This document shows, in pieces, positions 52,308 to 61,896 of a stretch of DNA of 64,000 nt; within the stretch, counting starts at the first letter, position 1; each line of letters starts with the position of its first letter. The position numbers were made by a program, and so were the translations under genes. The notes below the pieces were generated by a model. The model worked only from the letters and a program-made list of their open reading frames with translations. It did not search any database and was not told the origin of the DNA. Source of the stretch: Verrucomicrobiota bacterium (lineage in GTDB: Bacteria > Verrucomicrobiota > Verrucomicrobiia > Chthoniobacterales > Xiphinematobacteraceae); assembly GCA_023269545.1 (NCBI GenBank), contig JAHFTB010000002.1:82899-146898 (forward strand), read 5' to 3'.

Positions 52308-55300
52308 ATGAAACGAATTTTACACATTATTAATATTATTCTTTGGTGTACCTTTGGAGCTCAAGCCCAACAAAATGGCAACGCAGGAGAAAAAGGCTCC
52401 GAAGAAACACGGGATCGTTTGGCAACGCAACCATTCATTCGCGGCGGAGGAGGCAATCCCAGCCATCAGTCCATCGTGATGCCGTTAAACTTCCAAGAGG
52501 GAGTAGATTTGAATCCATTAGGGAACGATTCTATAAGATATCCCGAAGCGCTGCCGTGGTTTAGTAAAATTCAAAAAGTTCAAAGAAGCTATCTCACCGT
52601 AGTCGACGGAGAAGCTGATTATCTTCTTAGATTTGAGAACCCAGTTGCAGCCTTTGGAAGCGCCGCTGGTGGAACGCCAATCTATGCGAATCAGGATTAT
52701 AGTTTTTTAATTTCTGTCGGAAAAAATTTGGAAGCTGCTCCGATTCCTAATTCGCCTCAGGTGGCAGAAATCTTGATTTCAGCATATTCCAAAAATGCAT
52801 TTCTTGATGATCAAAATCATATTGCTCCCGCACATCAATTTGCAGTGCAAATTCCCCAAAGAGGAACTTCGGAGTGGACTCAGTTTGCAAGCAATGGCCA
52901 ACAGATAGAGATATCAGATCCTCGTACGGGATTAAAAGTACTTGTGGAGGAAAATGCCACCGATCCCGAGGGAAATATTTCTTATATTCTTACCTTTCGA
53001 TCTTCCAATACAGACTACTATTTTAAAGTAGAGGCCCAAGGAACCTGCAAAATAGCAAATACTTGGTATCCAATGACTAATAGCATCCATGAGAGCGATC
53101 CCGCACCTCGAGACGTTTTATTCTGCTTAAATTTTGATCCACCGGATCTCACCGGTGCCTCAGAGGATGATTCTCTCATCCTCCGGAGGCAGCGAAGACA
53201 AAATTTCGTAATGGATAGATCCACCTCTATTGCAATTAGTAATAATATGAGTAACGGTTTTGGAAGGATCAAGAGTGTATTCGGATCCGGTGGAACCCTA
53301 GGATTTTTAAATCCTGCGAATTGGTTTGGAGGCAGAAAAAGAGAAAGACAAAGAAAAGAGCGAGCAAGAAGAATATGGAGAGAAAAGGAAAGGCAACGTC
53401 ATGAGAGAATAGCCAACGAACTCCATAACCAGTTAGAGAACTTCAGAGCGCGCGCTCGAGCGGCAGAAGTATCGACCTGGTACATGGATTACGACGAAGC
53501 AAAAATCAGAGAAAATCATGAATGGCACCATTATCTGCAGGGGCGCGGAATTGACAGAACCCCGAGATTGCAAAAAATTGCAGCACTGGAAAGAAGATGG
53601 AAAGAGAAAGAAGCGGAAGTCGCCAGAGAATTAGAAGCCGCAATCCAGCATCTGCACGGCCAGGCCATAGCAGATAGCCTCCTTCCCTGGTACGAAGAGT
53701 ATCGGGTAGAAGCCTTAAGAGAAGACAATAAATGGCGCTATTTTAGGCAACACCATCATCTTCAGCGAGGACCTTACCTCGAGCGACTCCAACAAGCAAA
53801 AGAGCGATTGGAACGAGAATACCACGAGCAGAAAGGCGTAGCTGGCGTAGGCGAAACTCGATCCTATATGAATATGTCCGGTCTTCCCGGCCTCAACAAA
53901 ATGGTAGCGGACCCAGTAAATGTAGTCACCGGAGAATTTTATATCCATGTCGTGGACTTAACATTAAACGGTCCCATGCCTTTTGAAATAGGACGGAATT
54001 ATTCCAGCCAAAACGTGGCAGACAGCACTGATTTTGGCCATGGCTGGAAAAGCTCCCATTTTCCTTACCTGCTCATGTCCCGCGACAAGAGCGTCATCCA
54101 CATCACAGAAACCGATGGCTCCGTCATTGCCTATATTCAACAACCTCACAATCCCAATCAATGGGTTCCGACAGTTCGCGCAAACGCACACTTAAATAAT
54201 ATCAAAGGAGAAACCATAGGCAGCATAGGAAATCCATTTCATGCATTTGTGGAAAAAACCCAGAGAGATTCAGACATTATTTACACCCTACACAGCCCTT
54301 CCGGAGAAAAGAGGACATTTAAGACACATCAATTCACAAAGAATGGCATTACAAATGAGAAAATTTTCCTGGAAAAATGGGAAGATAATAAAGGCAATCA
54401 TTACACCTTCCATTTCAGCACAAATCCTACAGACGCTCATTACGGCTGTCTTTTAAAGATTGTTTCCAGCAATGGTCAGTCTGCTCAATTTACTTACGAT
54501 GAAGCCGGACGCATCACTCAACTTTCCTCGCGAGAAGGCTCCCGTAACATTTCTTATAAATATCATCAACAGGGTGACTTAATCGAAGTGAGTCCCACAA
54601 GCGATACGAAAATCGAATATGAATACCAAGCCCATCGTCTGACTTGTGAACGTAAACCGAATGGTCGCATCTTAAGAAATGCTTACGATGAACGCGGCAG
54701 AGTCATTGAGCAAAGCGCCACACTGGGAGATGACCCGGAACCTAAACTAAATGCCTCTTTTAAATATCAGGATAGGTCGCCCGAAGGCACAAAAACCATT
54801 AGTGGATCCACAGAAATAAAAGACGTTTATGGAAAGATCACCACGTACGAATATGACCGCAGCCTCATTACCCAAATCAGGGATCCATTAAACAACAAGA
54901 TCCATCAGGAATGGACTTTCCCTGGCGATCCATCCACTAACTCGTATCCCCGTAGCTTAAAAAAGAGGACGGATCAACGCGGCCTTCAAATCACATTCAA
55001 ATATGATCCCAAAGGCAATCTCATTGAAAAAGCCTCTGCTGGAAATCTCACAGGAGAAAGAGCCGGTGAAACCGGCGTTACCAGATTTTCCTATAATAAT
55101 AACAACTTGCCACTTTCCATTCGCGATCCTCTTGGCAACGAACTCGTCCTCTCTTACGAAAACGCGAACTACCCCTGGTTGCCCACCCGCATCGACCAAA
55201 AAATCCAGGACAAAATAGTAACGAGTACCCAGTACACTTATCACGATGTCAGCGAGGGAGGGACATTTGCCAAAGGTCTTCTTCAAAAAGTGAAGAGAGC

Positions 55301-58300
55301 CACAGGGACCCCAGACCAATCAGTTGTGGAATACACACATAATTCTCGAGGTTTTCTCACCTCCAAAAAGCAAATGATGGGTGCGGAAGAACCAGACCTT
55401 TTAACTCGGTTTTCCTACAACCCATACGGTCAACTTGTCGAAGAAATCGCCCCCTCAGGCGCGGTGACCCGTTACGCCTATGACTTTGCAGACAATCGGT
55501 CCTGGACAGAACGCCGTAATGAAAAGGGAGCCCTGCTCAGTTCCACTTATATTTATTATAATAAAAATGGAGAACCCGAATGGAAAGATAATTGGCAAGA
55601 CCACCCCGAAGACTCGATCCAATATCGGTATGACTATGCAGGACGTCTGAAAGAAGAACGGAGATTTAACAAAGGCAGCGTCGAGAATACTCATAGAGGC
55701 GGAGAACTCATCACCTATCAGCACGATTTATTTGGAAATCTTACCGAAATTCATAAGAACGGCCATTCCATAAAAATGACCTATAATGATTTAGGTCAAA
55801 TGGTCACTCAAAAACAAGGAAACAAAGAGCAACAGGCATTTACTTATGAACCCGGAGGAGAAATTTCCAGCCACACTAATGCCTTGGGCGGAGAAACTAA
55901 GCATTTCTACACCGCTGAGGGAAAACTATACAAACAAGAAAATCCCGATGGAAGTATCCAGCAATGGCGCTACCAACTCGATGGTCGCTTAGCAAAAGAA
56001 ATACTTTCAAATAGTTCCTACTGGGAAACCGCTTATAATGACCTTAAGCGTACGATCACTCGTACACTTAAGGATCCATCCGGACAGCCACTCATCACCG
56101 AAAATTACACTTTCGATCGCCGCGGCAACCTCATCTCCTCCACCGATGGAGAAAGTCACACTTTTCTCAAGGAATACGACAAACTCGACCGAATAAAAGC
56201 GGAGATAGGTCCTCCCTCAACCCCTCAAGCAGAACAACGAACCACCTCCATTACATACGATGACCGCAAGAGAACCATTACCAGCACGAATACCCTTGGA
56301 GAAAAACGCATTCTTTCGAGAGACGCAATAGATCGTGCCTTAAGCGCAGTGATTCAAGACGCCAGTGGTCAAAAAGTGAGAGAAAACACTTACGCTTATT
56401 CTCCAAATAAGGTTGTCGAAAATATCGGATTAATTAGCACCACAACCTCCCTGGATGGCAACTCCATATTTAAGATTTATGCAGATGGCAGTAAGCAGCA
56501 AATACGGCATGCCCCTGCGGATAACTCGATATCCTTTATTAACGAACTTGGAGAAAACACCGTCTGCCACTATGACCATTACGATCGCTTAATCAAAACT
56601 GTTTTCCCAGGTAAAGAAATTCACCGGATTTTTGACGCCTCGCAAAAACTCTATAGACTGAATATGCCCAGAAACCTATCCTGGAACGTAAAATATTCCC
56701 AGGCTGGACAAAAAGTCTCTGAGGAACTGGCTGGAAAAACCCCAGCCGATAATAACGAAAAAAATCTGGGATCTTTAATCAAACGTCAAGTAAGTCGCAC
56801 TTATTATACCAGCGGACCCAATATCGGACAATTACAGAAGATCCGAGATGCGAGAGGCTTGGAGCACCACATTACCTATGATGCTATCGGCCGCGTGAAA
56901 AAAATAGCCACCTCAGGTTCCGTAAATGGCGTCCGAGAATTAAGTTATGACCGAAGAGGACTCTTAACCTCCATTTCACAAACCAGTGATCAAGGTGAAC
57001 CCATTTACATCACACGAGTCTACAGTCCTTACCGAGATCTGGTGGAAGAAAATATTAACATGAATGGCCAGCCTCACCAAAAAACCACCCAAAAGTGGGA
57101 TCAGGCGGGACGACGAACAGAAATAACTACCGGAAACTTTCGACAGGAGTTTTCTTATCGAGCTGATGCTCAACTCGCACAAACGCGGATTCCAGGACAA
57201 AACAAAACCATCGATTATACCTACGGATTAGACGGACTGCTCAGAGGAAAAACACAGGGCAACCTCAATGAAACCATAACCCTTGATTCGCGAGGAAGAA
57301 TCCAAAGTCGAACTACACAAATTAATAATCAGCCCTTCCTCACCGAAACCTTGGGCTGGAGAGCAAATTCCACACTCGCGAATTACCAAGCACAATATCC
57401 TGGGAATCTCCAGCAGAATAGAGACCTTGCATACGATAATCAGGGACAACTGATCAGTGAAACCTATCCGAAGAAGGCAAACGAGAATGGTACCATTGTC
57501 TATGAGTATGAGACAAGCGGTTTGGGAGTGCGCGTAAAAGGCTATCAGTATACTATTGACGATGCCGCACTAGATCCATGGAGCCGTCCCACCAAAATAG
57601 TAACCTTAGATGGCGAACTTAAAACCCATTTTTATGGCCATGCTTTCCCCAATGCGAAAGTTCAAGTAAAACTCAATGGAGTCAGATACAGCACCACTTC
57701 AAGCTACTCTAGACGACAGCCATCCCAAGAGTTGTGGACTGTCCCCATAGCTTTTCTCAGGCCCGGAGAATATGTCCTCAAAGCGGAAGCATATCACCCG
57801 GAAACATTGCAAACCGTGCGGGCTAGCGCACTCAGTACCTTCTCTGTGGATACTCAACGTCGGCATATCCAGTGCGAATATGATGCGGAAGGAAATTTAA
57901 TCAAAAAAACCATTGATAATACACCGCGTGGTTCAACAACACCGCTTGGCTATGGAAATGATCCCATAGGAGGCCGTTTGAATATCCTCCGACACCTTAA
58001 TCACAATCAAATCACGAAATACACGTGGGATGCCTGGGGACGATTAGCGAAAGTGGTTCAACAAGATCAAGATAAATATAAAAAAGGCTACCAATGGAGC
58101 GCCGTTTACGATTCCTTTGGCCGAAGATTAAAAACCGTTTATACCCCGATGATTGCAGATGCTCCCGTAACTGCGGAAACCCAGACCATTCTCAGTTACT
58201 ATGACCCCGACGTGGAATTTTTGGAAATCGGAGTGAAGCTCAATGACGCTCCTGTCACCTGGAAAGCCTACGGACCTGATAAAGACGGAACCTACGGAGG

Positions 58301-59378
58301 TCTGCAAGGAATTGGTGGACTCGAAGCCATCATCACCCCCACAAAAACCTACAGCGTAATTAACGATGCCTTAGGACACACCGTCGCAATGCACGATGGG
58401 ACCGACACCAAGACCAACCTCGTGACATCAGGAGCCTTCGGACCCCTTCCCGGAAATCAGAACTTGTACCTCTCTTCCGAACGTGACTTAGCAGAAGTCA
58501 CAAATTGGCTCGGCAAAAGAATGGATCCTACGGGACTCTATTACATGGGAATGCGTGATTATGATTACACGACAGGTTGCTTCATCTCTCCAGACCCCTA
58601 CGGACACTTCGGGAGCTGGGATTTACATTCGTACGCCAATAACGATGGAATTAATTTTTGCGACCCCGATGGAAGGCTGGGGAAACAGGCTGTGAAGGTC
58701 ATTGATGCTAATTTAGCGACACCACAGATAGGAGTCAGCATGGCTTACGGAGGAATGGGTACTGCAGCAAACATGCTCGGGTTAAAGAGTGTCGGAAATG
58801 CGCTCAATGTACAATCGGTCAAAGTACTACAAAACGTCGCTGATAGATGGACAGCTGCGAATGAAGGCCCCATGGGAAGGATCTTCGATAAGCAGATCCA
58901 TGCAACGACGAGCCTGATAAGACCCTTAATCGGACATACTCAGCAGCAGTTTTTAGCAGATTGGTGGACAGGGAATCTGCAGGAAAAGATCGAGTATGAT
59001 CCAAATTCTCCTCAGGTTTGGGATATGATGACTGCATCAAATACGAATCGGGAAAGAACCGCGTTTTATGCTGCAGGCGGACAAACTCGAGAAATTATCA
59101 ACTACGATACTGGAAGAGCTTATTGGGATACTATAGTTAATCCCTTCACAGCTAACTGGAAGAGTACCGCCATGCAGGTTGGAGGTTACGGAGGTGCAAC
59201 TATTGCGAACAACAATGACGGTACGGCGACCTATAAAATCAGAAACGTAGCAGGAGCAAATTCATTCTTTTTCCATATGGTACCGAATTTGCCAAACAAG
59301 ACGGGCCCGATGCATAACGTGGAACAGGTCTTTAAGTGGAAGGAACGTGTGGACCAAAATAGGTTGCCAAGAAACTGA
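52308..59378 (+). CDS. RHS-repeat polymorphic toxin with exported N-terminus
   Basis: 2356 residues from the ATG at 52308 (MKRILHIINIILWCTFGAQA), a signal peptide. Residues about 30-340 are unrecognised; about 340-525 are a Arg/Glu-rich helical region with an internal duplication; about 530 begins a DUF6531-type segment (VADPVNVVTGEFYIHVVDLT). Then many YD/RHS repeats (YDEAGRI, YDAIGRVKKI, YDRRGLL) form the toxin-encapsulating cocoon. The core closes with the conserved junction MGMRDYDYTTGCFISPDPYG then YANNDGINFCDPDGRLGK at about 2125. The remaining 231 residues are the variable toxin tip, which I cannot assign to a family. A lipoprotein gene (candidate immunity) and a displaced second tip follow. 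Confidence 0.93.
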   Translation: MKRILHIINIILWCTFGAQAQQNGNAGEKGSEETRDRLATQPFIRGGGGNPSHQSIVMPLNFQEGVDLNPLGNDSIRYPEALPWFSKIQKVQRSYLTVVDGEADYLLRFENPVAAFGSAAGGTPIYANQDYSFLISVGKNLEAAPIPNSPQVAEILISAYSKNAFLDDQNHIAPAHQFAVQIPQRGTSEWTQFASNGQQIEISDPRTGLKVLVEENATDPEGNISYILTFRSSNTDYYFKVEAQGTCKIANTWYPMTNSIHESDPAPRDVLFCLNFDPPDLTGASEDDSLILRRQRRQNFVMDRSTSIAISNNMSNGFGRIKSVFGSGGTLGFLNPANWFGGRKRERQRKERARRIWREKERQRHERIANELHNQLENFRARARAAEVSTWYMDYDEAKIRENHEWHHYLQGRGIDRTPRLQKIAALERRWKEKEAEVARELEAAIQHLHGQAIADSLLPWYEEYRVEALREDNKWRYFRQHHHLQRGPYLERLQQAKERLEREYHEQKGVAGVGETRSYMNMSGLPGLNKMVADPVNVVTGEFYIHVVDLTLNGPMPFEIGRNYSSQNVADSTDFGHGWKSSHFPYLLMSRDKSVIHITETDGSVIAYIQQPHNPNQWVPTVRANAHLNNIKGETIGSIGNPFHAFVEKTQRDSDIIYTLHSPSGEKRTFKTHQFTKNGITNEKIFLEKWEDNKGNHYTFHFSTNPTDAHYGCLLKIVSSNGQSAQFTYDEAGRITQLSSREGSRNISYKYHQQGDLIEVSPTSDTKIEYEYQAHRLTCERKPNGRILRNAYDERGRVIEQSATLGDDPEPKLNASFKYQDRSPEGTKTISGSTEIKDVYGKITTYEYDRSLITQIRDPLNNKIHQEWTFPGDPSTNSYPRSLKKRTDQRGLQITFKYDPKGNLIEKASAGNLTGERAGETGVTRFSYNNNNLPLSIRDPLGNELVLSYENANYPWLPTRIDQKIQDKIVTSTQYTYHDVSEGGTFAKGLLQKVKRATGTPDQSVVEYTHNSRGFLTSKKQMMGAEEPDLLTRFSYNPYGQLVEEIAPSGAVTRYAYDFADNRSWTERRNEKGALLSSTYIYYNKNGEPEWKDNWQDHPEDSIQYRYDYAGRLKEERRFNKGSVENTHRGGELITYQHDLFGNLTEIHKNGHSIKMTYNDLGQMVTQKQGNKEQQAFTYEPGGEISSHTNALGGETKHFYTAEGKLYKQENPDGSIQQWRYQLDGRLAKEILSNSSYWETAYNDLKRTITRTLKDPSGQPLITENYTFDRRGNLISSTDGESHTFLKEYDKLDRIKAEIGPPSTPQAEQRTTSITYDDRKRTITSTNTLGEKRILSRDAIDRALSAVIQDASGQKVRENTYAYSPNKVVENIGLISTTTSLDGNSIFKIYADGSKQQIRHAPADNSISFINELGENTVCHYDHYDRLIKTVFPGKEIHRIFDASQKLYRLNMPRNLSWNVKYSQAGQKVSEELAGKTPADNNEKNLGSLIKRQVSRTYYTSGPNIGQLQKIRDARGLEHHITYDAIGRVKKIATSGSVNGVRELSYDRRGLLTSISQTSDQGEPIYITRVYSPYRDLVEENINMNGQPHQKTTQKWDQAGRRTEITTGNFRQEFSYRADAQLAQTRIPGQNKTIDYTYGLDGLLRGKTQGNLNETITLDSRGRIQSRTTQINNQPFLTETLGWRANSTLANYQAQYPGNLQQNRDLAYDNQGQLISETYPKKANENGTIVYEYETSGLGVRVKGYQYTIDDAALDPWSRPTKIVTLDGELKTHFYGHAFPNAKVQVKLNGVRYSTTSSYSRRQPSQELWTVPIAFLRPGEYVLKAEAYHPETLQTVRASALSTFSVDTQRRHIQCEYDAEGNLIKKTIDNTPRGSTTPLGYGNDPIGGRLNILRHLNHNQITKYTWDAWGRLAKVVQQDQDKYKKGYQWSAVYDSFGRRLKTVYTPMIADAPVTAETQTILSYYDPDVEFLEIGVKLNDAPVTWKAYGPDKDGTYGGLQGIGGLEAIITPTKTYSVINDALGHTVAMHDGTDTKTNLVTSGAFGPLPGNQNLYLSSERDLAEVTNWLGKRMDPTGLYYMGMRDYDYTTGCFISPDPYGHFGSWDLHSYANNDGINFCDPDGRLGKQAVKVIDANLATPQIGVSMAYGGMGTAANMLGLKSVGNALNVQSVKVLQNVADRWTAANEGPMGRIFDKQIHATTSLIRPLIGHTQQQFLADWWTGNLQEKIEYDPNSPQVWDMMTASNTNRERTAFYAAGGQTREIINYDTGRAYWDTIVNPFTANWKSTAMQVGGYGGATIANNNDGTATYKIRNVAGANSFFFHMVPNLPNKTGPMHNVEQVFKWKERVDQNRLPRN

Positions 59379-59385
59379 AGGATTA

Positions 59386-59835
59386 ATGATCTCACGAATA
59401 CAAAGACTCTTGCAGTTAATGATTAAGAGCATGGCTGGCCTTATAATACTTGCAATTGTAACCTGCATTAATGGCTGCTTCTTCTGGCCGATCAGTCAAA
59501 AGGAACTCATTGGAGTATATCAATCGGTTCTCCAGGATGGAACACCTGGTCTCCCTGATGGAGGTACAGAAATGCTAGAATTAAAATCGGATAGTATCTG
59601 CGAACAAAATATTGCACTCAAGAATGGAAGGAAATTTTTAGCTAGAGGAACGTGGAAATATGAACAAGGCAATGTAGTACTGAAAAATATCCATAATAGC
59701 ATAGATATGGAGGATAAGATTAATCCCGATATTGAGAATACCACTGGATTCCAGATCAGCTCTTCAGTTGGTCGCACATTGGGTGGAAGAATCTTGATTG
59801 GGTCCAGAGAGGTCACCCATTACGAAAAGAAGTGA
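59386..59835 (+). CDS. small lipoprotein, candidate immunity protein for the RHS tip
   Basis: 149 residues from the ATG at 59386 (MISRIQRLLQLM), 7 bases after the RHS stop. Signal helix SMAGLIILAIVTCINGCFFW with a lipobox-like Cys31. The mature part has beta segments with a lipocalin-like feel (ELIGVYQSVLQDG, ARGTWKYEQGNVVLKNIH). Position directly after an RHS toxin is where the cognate immunity gene lies; an envelope-located immunity protein would imply a toxin acting in the periplasm or membrane. This is an inference from position. Confidence 0.65.
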   Translation: MISRIQRLLQLMIKSMAGLIILAIVTCINGCFFWPISQKELIGVYQSVLQDGTPGLPDGGTEMLELKSDSICEQNIALKNGRKFLARGTWKYEQGNVVLKNIHNSIDMEDKINPDIENTTGFQISSSVGRTLGGRILIGSREVTHYEKK

Positions 59836-60575
59836 ACGGCATGTACCGTTACGCCAATAACGATCCAGTCAATTACTGTGACCCCGACGGACGGCTAGGG
59901 AAGGGAATCCATCAAGGAGCTATCAAAGGAGATTATTTTAACCCCAGCAATACGACGCAAGGAGTTGGGAAATTTATAGGACAAGTTGGAGTAGGATTGG
60001 TGCCGGGACTTGGACAGGCAGCCGATGTGCGAGACATGAGCGCCGCCATAAATACTGTGCGAACAGAAGGGCTTAACTGGCGTACCGGAATAGGAGTTGC
60101 AGCCGGTGGAATAGCTTTCATTCCCGGTGTTGGGGATGCCGCTAGAAGTGTGGTCAAACCGCTGTTCGGGAAGCCGGCTTCGGCGGTTGGTAGAGTAACG
60201 GGAGCGCGTACTACAACATTGCAGCCGTGGGATTTTGATGCTGCTGAATCAGCTTATAACGTAATTCGTGCATCTACAGGTGACGTTATGAACATAGCAA
60301 GTAATACTGGAATGCGAAATTTTCAGATCGATCGAATCAAAGATCATCTATTTAATCGAACTCATCGGCTTGATCGTGGAGTGGCTCGATTTGATGCTGA
60401 CCCTGCAATTGCAAATGCATGGAATAGGCTTCAATCAGGAACCCATAATGCCGGGGACATTCAGCTCTTGAAGCATGAATTGTTTGAGGCTAAGTTTGAA
60501 GGTATCTTCAAAACTAATTACAGATCAGCTCATGATGCTGCAAATCGGGCTGGACGACCTTCAGGATTAGAATAA
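59832..60575 (+). CDS. displaced RHS toxin tip (orphan C-terminal module)
   Basis: 247 residues. It opens with MYRYANNDPVNYCDPDGRLG, nearly the same as the RHS core/tip junction (YANNDGINFCDPDGRLG), so it is the detached 3' end of another RHS allele. A Gly-rich hydrophobic pretoxin region follows (VGKFIGQVGVGLVPGLGQAA, GVAAGGIAFIPGVGDAARSV), then a helical, His/Arg-containing toxin-like end (FNRTHRLDRGVARFDADPAI). Its GTG at 59832 overlaps the stop of the lipoprotein gene (GTGA), so it may be translated by coupling; an ATG follows at 59841. Toxin family not recognised. Confidence 0.8.
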   Translation: MNGMYRYANNDPVNYCDPDGRLGKGIHQGAIKGDYFNPSNTTQGVGKFIGQVGVGLVPGLGQAADVRDMSAAINTVRTEGLNWRTGIGVAAGGIAFIPGVGDAARSVVKPLFGKPASAVGRVTGARTTTLQPWDFDAAESAYNVIRASTGDVMNIASNTGMRNFQIDRIKDHLFNRTHRLDRGVARFDADPAIANAWNRLQSGTHNAGDIQLLKHELFEAKFEGIFKTNYRSAHDAANRAGRPSGLE

Positions 60576-60814
60576 TGGCTGTTTACCTTGATATTCAAAA
60601 AACATCGGAACACGGAGATGTAGTATCCTACCTTTATCGAACTACAGATAATCGTGAGGGAGCGTTTGATATAAACAAACAGTCGGGAGAAATTATTTTG
60701 AAGCGGCTTGCTGCTGGAGAGGAAGATGAACATCTTTTTAGGCGAGCAGCGCATAAAATAACCAAGCATTTCAGAGAGGGAGAACTTCCAGAAACAACTT
60801 GTTGGGCCTCATAG
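60575..60814 (+). CDS. small protein, candidate immunity protein for the displaced tip
   Basis: 79 residues, starting in the stop of the orphan tip (TAATG overlap). A beta-rich first half (MAVYLDIQKTSEHGDVVSYL YRTTD) and a helical second half (AAHKITKHFREGELPETTCW). Small, acidic and tightly linked to a toxin tip, it fits an immunity role. No signal peptide, so it would act in the cytoplasm. Confidence 0.7.
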   Translation: MAVYLDIQKTSEHGDVVSYLYRTTDNREGAFDINKQSGEIILKRLAAGEEDEHLFRRAAHKITKHFREGELPETTCWAS

Positions 60815-60892
60815 GCAACAATGAAAAAGCAAGCCTCGCTTTGCTCGGGAGAAGTGGGAATAAGCGGCCTGTCACGGAACCTGCTGGCTATG

Positions 60893-61022
60893 ATATCACA
60901 CAACTTACGTGAGATACAGGGCCGCCTTTCTCCGCGGGGTCCCCTCCTGAAGGCCCCTCCCCGCGGGGCGGTTCCCTCCGCTTCGCTTCGGCCCTAATAT
61001 CTCACGAGGAGTTGTGTGATAT
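60893..61022. repeat. inverted repeat, arms about 31-33 bases, GC-rich spacer
   Basis: Left arm ATATCACACAACTTACGTGA ... GGGCC (60893-60923); right arm (60990-61022) is its reverse complement with a few changes, beginning GGCCCTAATATCTCACGAGG. The 66-base spacer is very GC-rich (CCGCGGGG twice). Confidence 0.75.
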
Positions 61023-61394
61023 AATGCCATCCCTCCGTAGTGGCCTTCGTTGCGCTTGTCGCTCCGCTTGGATTCGTTTGCAGGCTCACTCATCCTGCGC
61101 TTTGCTCTGGCGCTGCACTTTCGGCCACCACTCCGGGGCAGGTCTCGCGCCAGGCCGCAAATAGTCCTTCTCCGGCTGCCGCCGGATCAGGGGAAAATTT
61201 GCAAATCACCCAATGGCTTCGCGTCAGCGTGCTCACTTACGTTGCGCGCGCTCACGCTACGCCTCTCTTGCCCAAAATATGTCGCTCCATGTTTCGCCCG
61301 ACGAAGAGGTCGGGCTCACATCGAGCGGTGCGCCGCAGCGGGCTAGTGCCAGCAAAGCTGTCACATCCACTGCTAGGCGCGGAGAGAGTTTAGG

Positions 61395-61448
61395 AAGCCA
61401 GGCTGTTGACTCCCCCTATTTACTAAAAGGGGATCAACAGCCTGGCTT
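61395..61448. repeat. strong stem-loop (15 bp plus CCCC/GGGG)
   Basis: AAGCCAGGCTGTTGA (61395-61409) pairs perfectly with TCAACAGCCTGGCTT (61434-61448), and CCCC at 61412-61415 can pair with GGGG at 61429-61432. There is no T tract. It lies 35 bases before the Myb-like gene; it could be an element end or a regulatory structure. Confidence 0.75.
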
Positions 61449-61482
61449 TGCCACTCAATCTTGATCTGCTAAATTCCTTGCT

Positions 61483-61896
61483 GTGGTACGTGAATACATT
61501 TTGAAAACTTCGGATGCAGTGGCGGCTTCGCCGCCTGCTGCATCTGGGACCGCGGAAGCGGCTGAGTCATTGCGCATTCTACGTGCATTGGCTGAAGGCA
61601 AACATCCCTTTACCGGAGAGGAGTTGCCTGAGGAAAGTTGCTATCAGTCTGCAAAAGTGCTTCGTGCTTTACTTGCCGGAATTGAAGCATTGGGAAAAGC
61701 AGCTAAAAGAAAAAGCCGCATATTACCCGCAGAAGCAGGTAAATCCTGGAGTACAGAGGAGGATCAAACTCTGATTGCCGAGTTTGAAAAAGGAACTTCA
61801 ATTAAAGACTTGGCTCAAAAACATCAGCGTACACAAGGAGCCATCCACTCGCGACTCATGAAACTTGGAAAAGTGCCTCCTCCTAGCAGGATTTAG
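61483..61896 (+). CDS. Myb/SANT-like DNA-binding protein
   Basis: 137 residues, GTG start. The N-terminal Ala-rich stretch is followed by a conserved-looking helix pair (ESLRILRALAEGKHPFTGEE, then YQSAKVLRALLAGIEAL). The C-terminus is a Myb-like helix-turn-helix: KSWSTEEDQTLIAEFEKGTS and AIHSRLMKLGKVPP. Probably a regulator or accessory protein of the neighbouring mobile region. Its stop overlaps the end of the convergent XRE gene by 4 bases. Confidence 0.75.
   Translation: MVREYILKTSDAVAASPPAASGTAEAAESLRILRALAEGKHPFTGEELPEESCYQSAKVLRALLAGIEALGKAAKRKSRILPAEAGKSWSTEEDQTLIAEFEKGTSIKDLAQKHQRTQGAIHSRLMKLGKVPPPSRI

Larger units (their letters stand above)
60815..61482. other. GC-rich non-coding region with long inverted repeats
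   Basis: Clearly more GC-rich than the surroundings. Overlapping ORFs on both strands are Arg/Ala-rich frames without protein character. It contains an inverted repeat (60893-61022) and a strong stem-loop (61395-61448). The boundary between the toxin cassette and the primase region lies here. Confidence 0.6.

Noticed and set aside
60905..61464. Several overlapping Arg/Ala-rich ORFs on both strands
   Set aside because: They are by-products of GC-rich repeat DNA; no conserved motifs and no ribosome sites.
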